From NCBI GenBank assembly GCA_030837265.1, contig JAUPKV010000046.1:1-15275 (forward strand): 15,275 nt of DNA, in the 5' to 3' direction. The DNA is from Methanobacteriota archaeon (GTDB lineage Archaea; Halobacteriota; Methanosarcinia; Methanosarcinales; Methanosarcinaceae). Every line of letters begins with the position of its first letter. Positions within the stretch are counted from its first letter, which is position 1. Below the pieces are notes generated by a model. It did not search any database, had not been told where the DNA came from, and was given only the letters and a program-made list of their open reading frames with translations. Positions 13,339 to 15,275 of the stretch are shown here, one piece after another. The translations under genes and the position numbers were made by a program.

Positions 13339-14469
13339 ATGAAGCAAGATACCTCGACATTTGAATCTAAAAATGTAAAAAAAAGCTCTGCTGCAAAGAG
13401 ATCTTTTTTCTCAAATCTGGAAATAGTTGTTACCAGCAGCTGCAATATCAGGTGCCGTCATTGTATTTATGACTGTCAATCTACGAGTAGAGAGAAACTT
13501 AGTAAATCTGTAATAAAAGATTTGATTAGACAGGCTGCAACACTAAACAGCTTCAGATCTGTTGTCCTTACTGGAGGAGAAGCTTTTTTAGAGTATGAAA
13601 CTCTTGTCGAAAGCATAGCCTTATGCACAGATCTTGGACTCGAATCATCAGTAGTAACAAATGGATTTTGGGCTCAGAATCCTCATATGGCCAGGCAAAA
13701 GCTCAAACGATTAAATGGATTAAGAGTTCTGAATGTTAGTACTGACTCATTTCACCAGGAGTTTGTTCCAGTGTCCAGAATTCGCTGTATCATCGAATCA
13801 TGTAATGATTTAGGAATTAAATGTGTAGTTCGCTTTTCTTATTTAAATAATCCAACTTCTGAGCTTGGAATGCTAAAAAAGCAGTTATCAGGACTGGATT
13901 CTCTTTACAAAATATCAGCGATGCCTGTTGCACCCTTTGGACGTGCTGCAAGGCTAATTGATGAGTTTTGTTTTTATAAGTATGATCCATATGGTATACC
14001 GTGCTGTGGAGCAGATGACCCTGTTATCGACTCGAATGGGGATGTTAAAGTTTGCCCGGGCGGTCTCTTTTCCCACCTGGACAATAGTCTTCTTAAAGTA
14101 GGAAACATCTTTAACGAAACATTAGAAACAATAAAGAACTCAGCCAACCGCAATCCAATTGCACAAGTGCTTCGATTGTATGGACCCGGTGGATTGGTTT
14201 ATTTAGTAAGAAAACAAGCTCTAAAAGAAGGAGTCTCATTTACTCTTCCTGAAGTGGAAGAAGCAAAGGATTTATGCTCTCTCTGTAAGATCATTATTAC
14301 TGATCCATATAATTCTAAATTGCTGCAACGTGCCGTTAAGGATTCCGAAGTTTATCGGGAAATTGCCGTTGCACGTTTCAAGGAATTTGGTGAGATATCA
14401 ATGCTCTACGGAAATAGGTCTATTCTACAGACTGATAGAGATGCTGATATCCTGGCTGATGTAATATGA
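13339..14469 (+). CDS. Radical SAM protein with C-terminal (SPASM-like) cysteines
   Basis: Radical SAM enzymes cleave S-adenosylmethionine at a 4Fe-4S cluster to start radical chemistry. The 376-residue protein (from ATG 13339) carries the CxxxCxxC cluster motif as SSCNIRCRHC (C35, C39, C42), the GGE motif in VVLTGGEAFL, and strand motifs SSVVTNGFW and LNVSTDSFHQEFVPV. The C-terminal third has further cysteines (CC at 222-223, VCPGG at 239, CSLC at 313-316) in the arrangement of an auxiliary cluster of SPASM or twitch type, common in enzymes that modify peptides or proteins. An in-frame TTG at 13330 is possible, but TGATCAC before the ATG resembles a ribosome binding site. No obvious precursor peptide lies next to it, and its substrate is unknown. 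Confidence 0.88.
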   Translation: MKQDTSTFESKNVKKSSAAKRSFFSNLEIVVTSSCNIRCRHCIYDCQSTSREKLSKSVIKDLIRQAATLNSFRSVVLTGGEAFLEYETLVESIALCTDLGLESSVVTNGFWAQNPHMARQKLKRLNGLRVLNVSTDSFHQEFVPVSRIRCIIESCNDLGIKCVVRFSYLNNPTSELGMLKKQLSGLDSLYKISAMPVAPFGRAARLIDEFCFYKYDPYGIPCCGADDPVIDSNGDVKVCPGGLFSHLDNSLLKVGNIFNETLETIKNSANRNPIAQVLRLYGPGGLVYLVRKQALKEGVSFTLPEVEEAKDLCSLCKIIITDPYNSKLLQRAVKDSEVYREIAVARFKEFGEISMLYGNRSILQTDRDADILADVI

Positions 14470-14541
14470 TCGATTCTTAAGTTGAGGCATCTGATACAAA
14501 TCGTATTCTTTCATCTATATATCAATATATAAAAAACATAT

Positions 14542-14576
14542 AGATATTGAGATTAATTATATATATCTTAATATCT
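14542..14576 (+). terminator. AT-rich inverted repeat after the radical SAM gene
   Basis: AGATATTGAGAT and ATCTTAATATCT pair at 11 of 12 positions (one G:T in RNA) around an 11-base loop, about 70 bases after the radical SAM stop. It may mark the transcript end; as it is nearly all A and T it could also be chance. Confidence 0.3.
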
Positions 14577-14603
14577 TGTTAGTTGTATCCGATAAATAGT
14601 TAG

Positions 14604-14670
14604 CCCATTACCGCTAACATCACAGATGCCTCCAATCTCTTCCGAAAAGACTTCATCTCTCGGTAATGGG
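14604..14670. repeat. 10-bp inverted repeat enclosing 47 bases
   Basis: CCCATTACCG (14604-14613) and CGGTAATGGG (14661-14670) are perfect complements. Inside them AGATG (14624-14628) and CATCT (14654-14658) can also pair, giving a two-stem fold. It could be a small structured RNA or the remnant of a mobile-element end. Confidence 0.6.
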
Positions 14671-15267
14671 TGAAACTCGGATTTTGCTTTTCTAGATATT
14701 GGGAATTCCAAAAAACTACGAAATCATTTTTCACCAGTAGAATTGAGGGTTTACCATTACTTCTTATTCTACAAAGTGACTATAGCACAAAAACAGTAAA
14801 AAATACTATTGCTGATGCCGTTAATATTATTTTTATAGTCCTGAGAGGGCCTAGGGGTGAAATTCCCTTGGGCTACTTACTGGCCTTAATAGGCAGATTG
14901 TTTTTAACTTGATTCTATTTTTTGGAAGTCTTTGATCAGCTATCGCATACCTACTACCTTACTTATAGATAGACTCATGAAGCAGATTACTGACCAAAAT
15001 ATTATTGTAAATAAAAGTTTTTTAACCATCTTCCTGATTTTTAAAAGCCTTGATTCTTGAAGCATCAAAGACTGTGTTGCAAATTGGAATCCTTTTACAA
15101 CCATTGTTAATTACCCCCCCATGTGTTAATTTATAATATTATATTAATTAATAAAATAATTTTCGATGAGTAGAAATTCCCTGAATGTTAATGAGTACTA
15201 AAATCAAATTGCGGACGGCCACCTTACCTTAAACAGGTTGTCTGACAATTCAATTTTAGGTAAAAAG

Positions 15268-15275
15268 ATGAAAAA
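15268..15275 (+). CDS. Possible gene start at the right edge
   Basis: An ATG at 15268 preceded by AGGT seven bases upstream begins Met-Lys and runs off the window. Only the start is visible, so nothing can be said of the product. Confidence 0.25.

Larger units (their letters stand above)
14470..15267. other. No supported gene; inverted repeats
   Basis: An 80-codon GTG frame (14670-14912) has no ribosome binding site and no recognisable motif, and minus-strand pieces here look protein-like only in short bits, so this may be a decayed gene or plain spacer. Two inverted repeats are present (14542-14576 and 14604-14670). A run of seven C lies near 15115. Confidence 0.5.

Noticed and set aside
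14670..14912. 80-residue protein
   Set aside because: GTG start without ribosome binding site, no motif, and no neighbours in a clear operon.

Overview
The window looks like an accessory region of a methanogenic archaeon, most likely a Methanosarcina. The grounds are long AT-rich intergenic gaps with archaeal TATA boxes upstream of genes, methanogen-like ribosome binding sites, an MJ1255-like glycosyltransferase, a wHTH/DUF3467 pair, and a divergent IS605-type element with TnpB. The genus is an inference from gene style and was not tested by a search.

Bases 1-6730 are the remains of a type I restriction-modification locus with unrelated genes between its parts. On the left is hsdS: its first half is frameshifted, and only one target-recognition domain plus the C-terminal conserved helix stays open. 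On the right is hsdR, reduced to its N-terminal nuclease domain and its extreme C-terminus, with a frameshift, a stop and the whole motor region missing. Between them lie an intact RNase HI, two unknown minus-strand genes, a small regulatory cassette (3183-4654), and an acidic unknown protein. The cassette has a minus-strand operon (winged-helix regulator, then a DUF3467 protein) facing away from a second winged-helix protein. The 330-bp gap between them is dense in TGTTCA-centred sites: a 20-bp near-palindrome at one predicted start of transcription, a related site at the other, a half-site by one ribosome binding site, and a 12-bp tandem array against a TATA box. Two copies of a ~97-bp structured repeat bracket the cassette in direct orientation.

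Bases 6755 to about 8459 are an IS200/IS605-family element with tnpB (minus) and tnpA (plus) head to head. Catalytic residues of both proteins are present, both end hairpins share one loop sequence, and a multi-stem omega-RNA scaffold follows tnpB. It inserted just after the dead hsdR.

Bases 8486-14469 carry a PHP-domain phosphoesterase (minus) and then, on the plus strand and each with its own spacing and signals, an MJ1255-type glycosyltransferase, a four-helix PsiE-like membrane protein, a HAD hydrolase of dehalogenase-like type and a radical SAM protein with extra C-terminal cysteines. They may share a role in surface glycan or phosphate-linked metabolism, but nothing in the sequence proves it. 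The last 800 bases hold no gene I can support, only inverted repeats and a possible gene start at the right edge.
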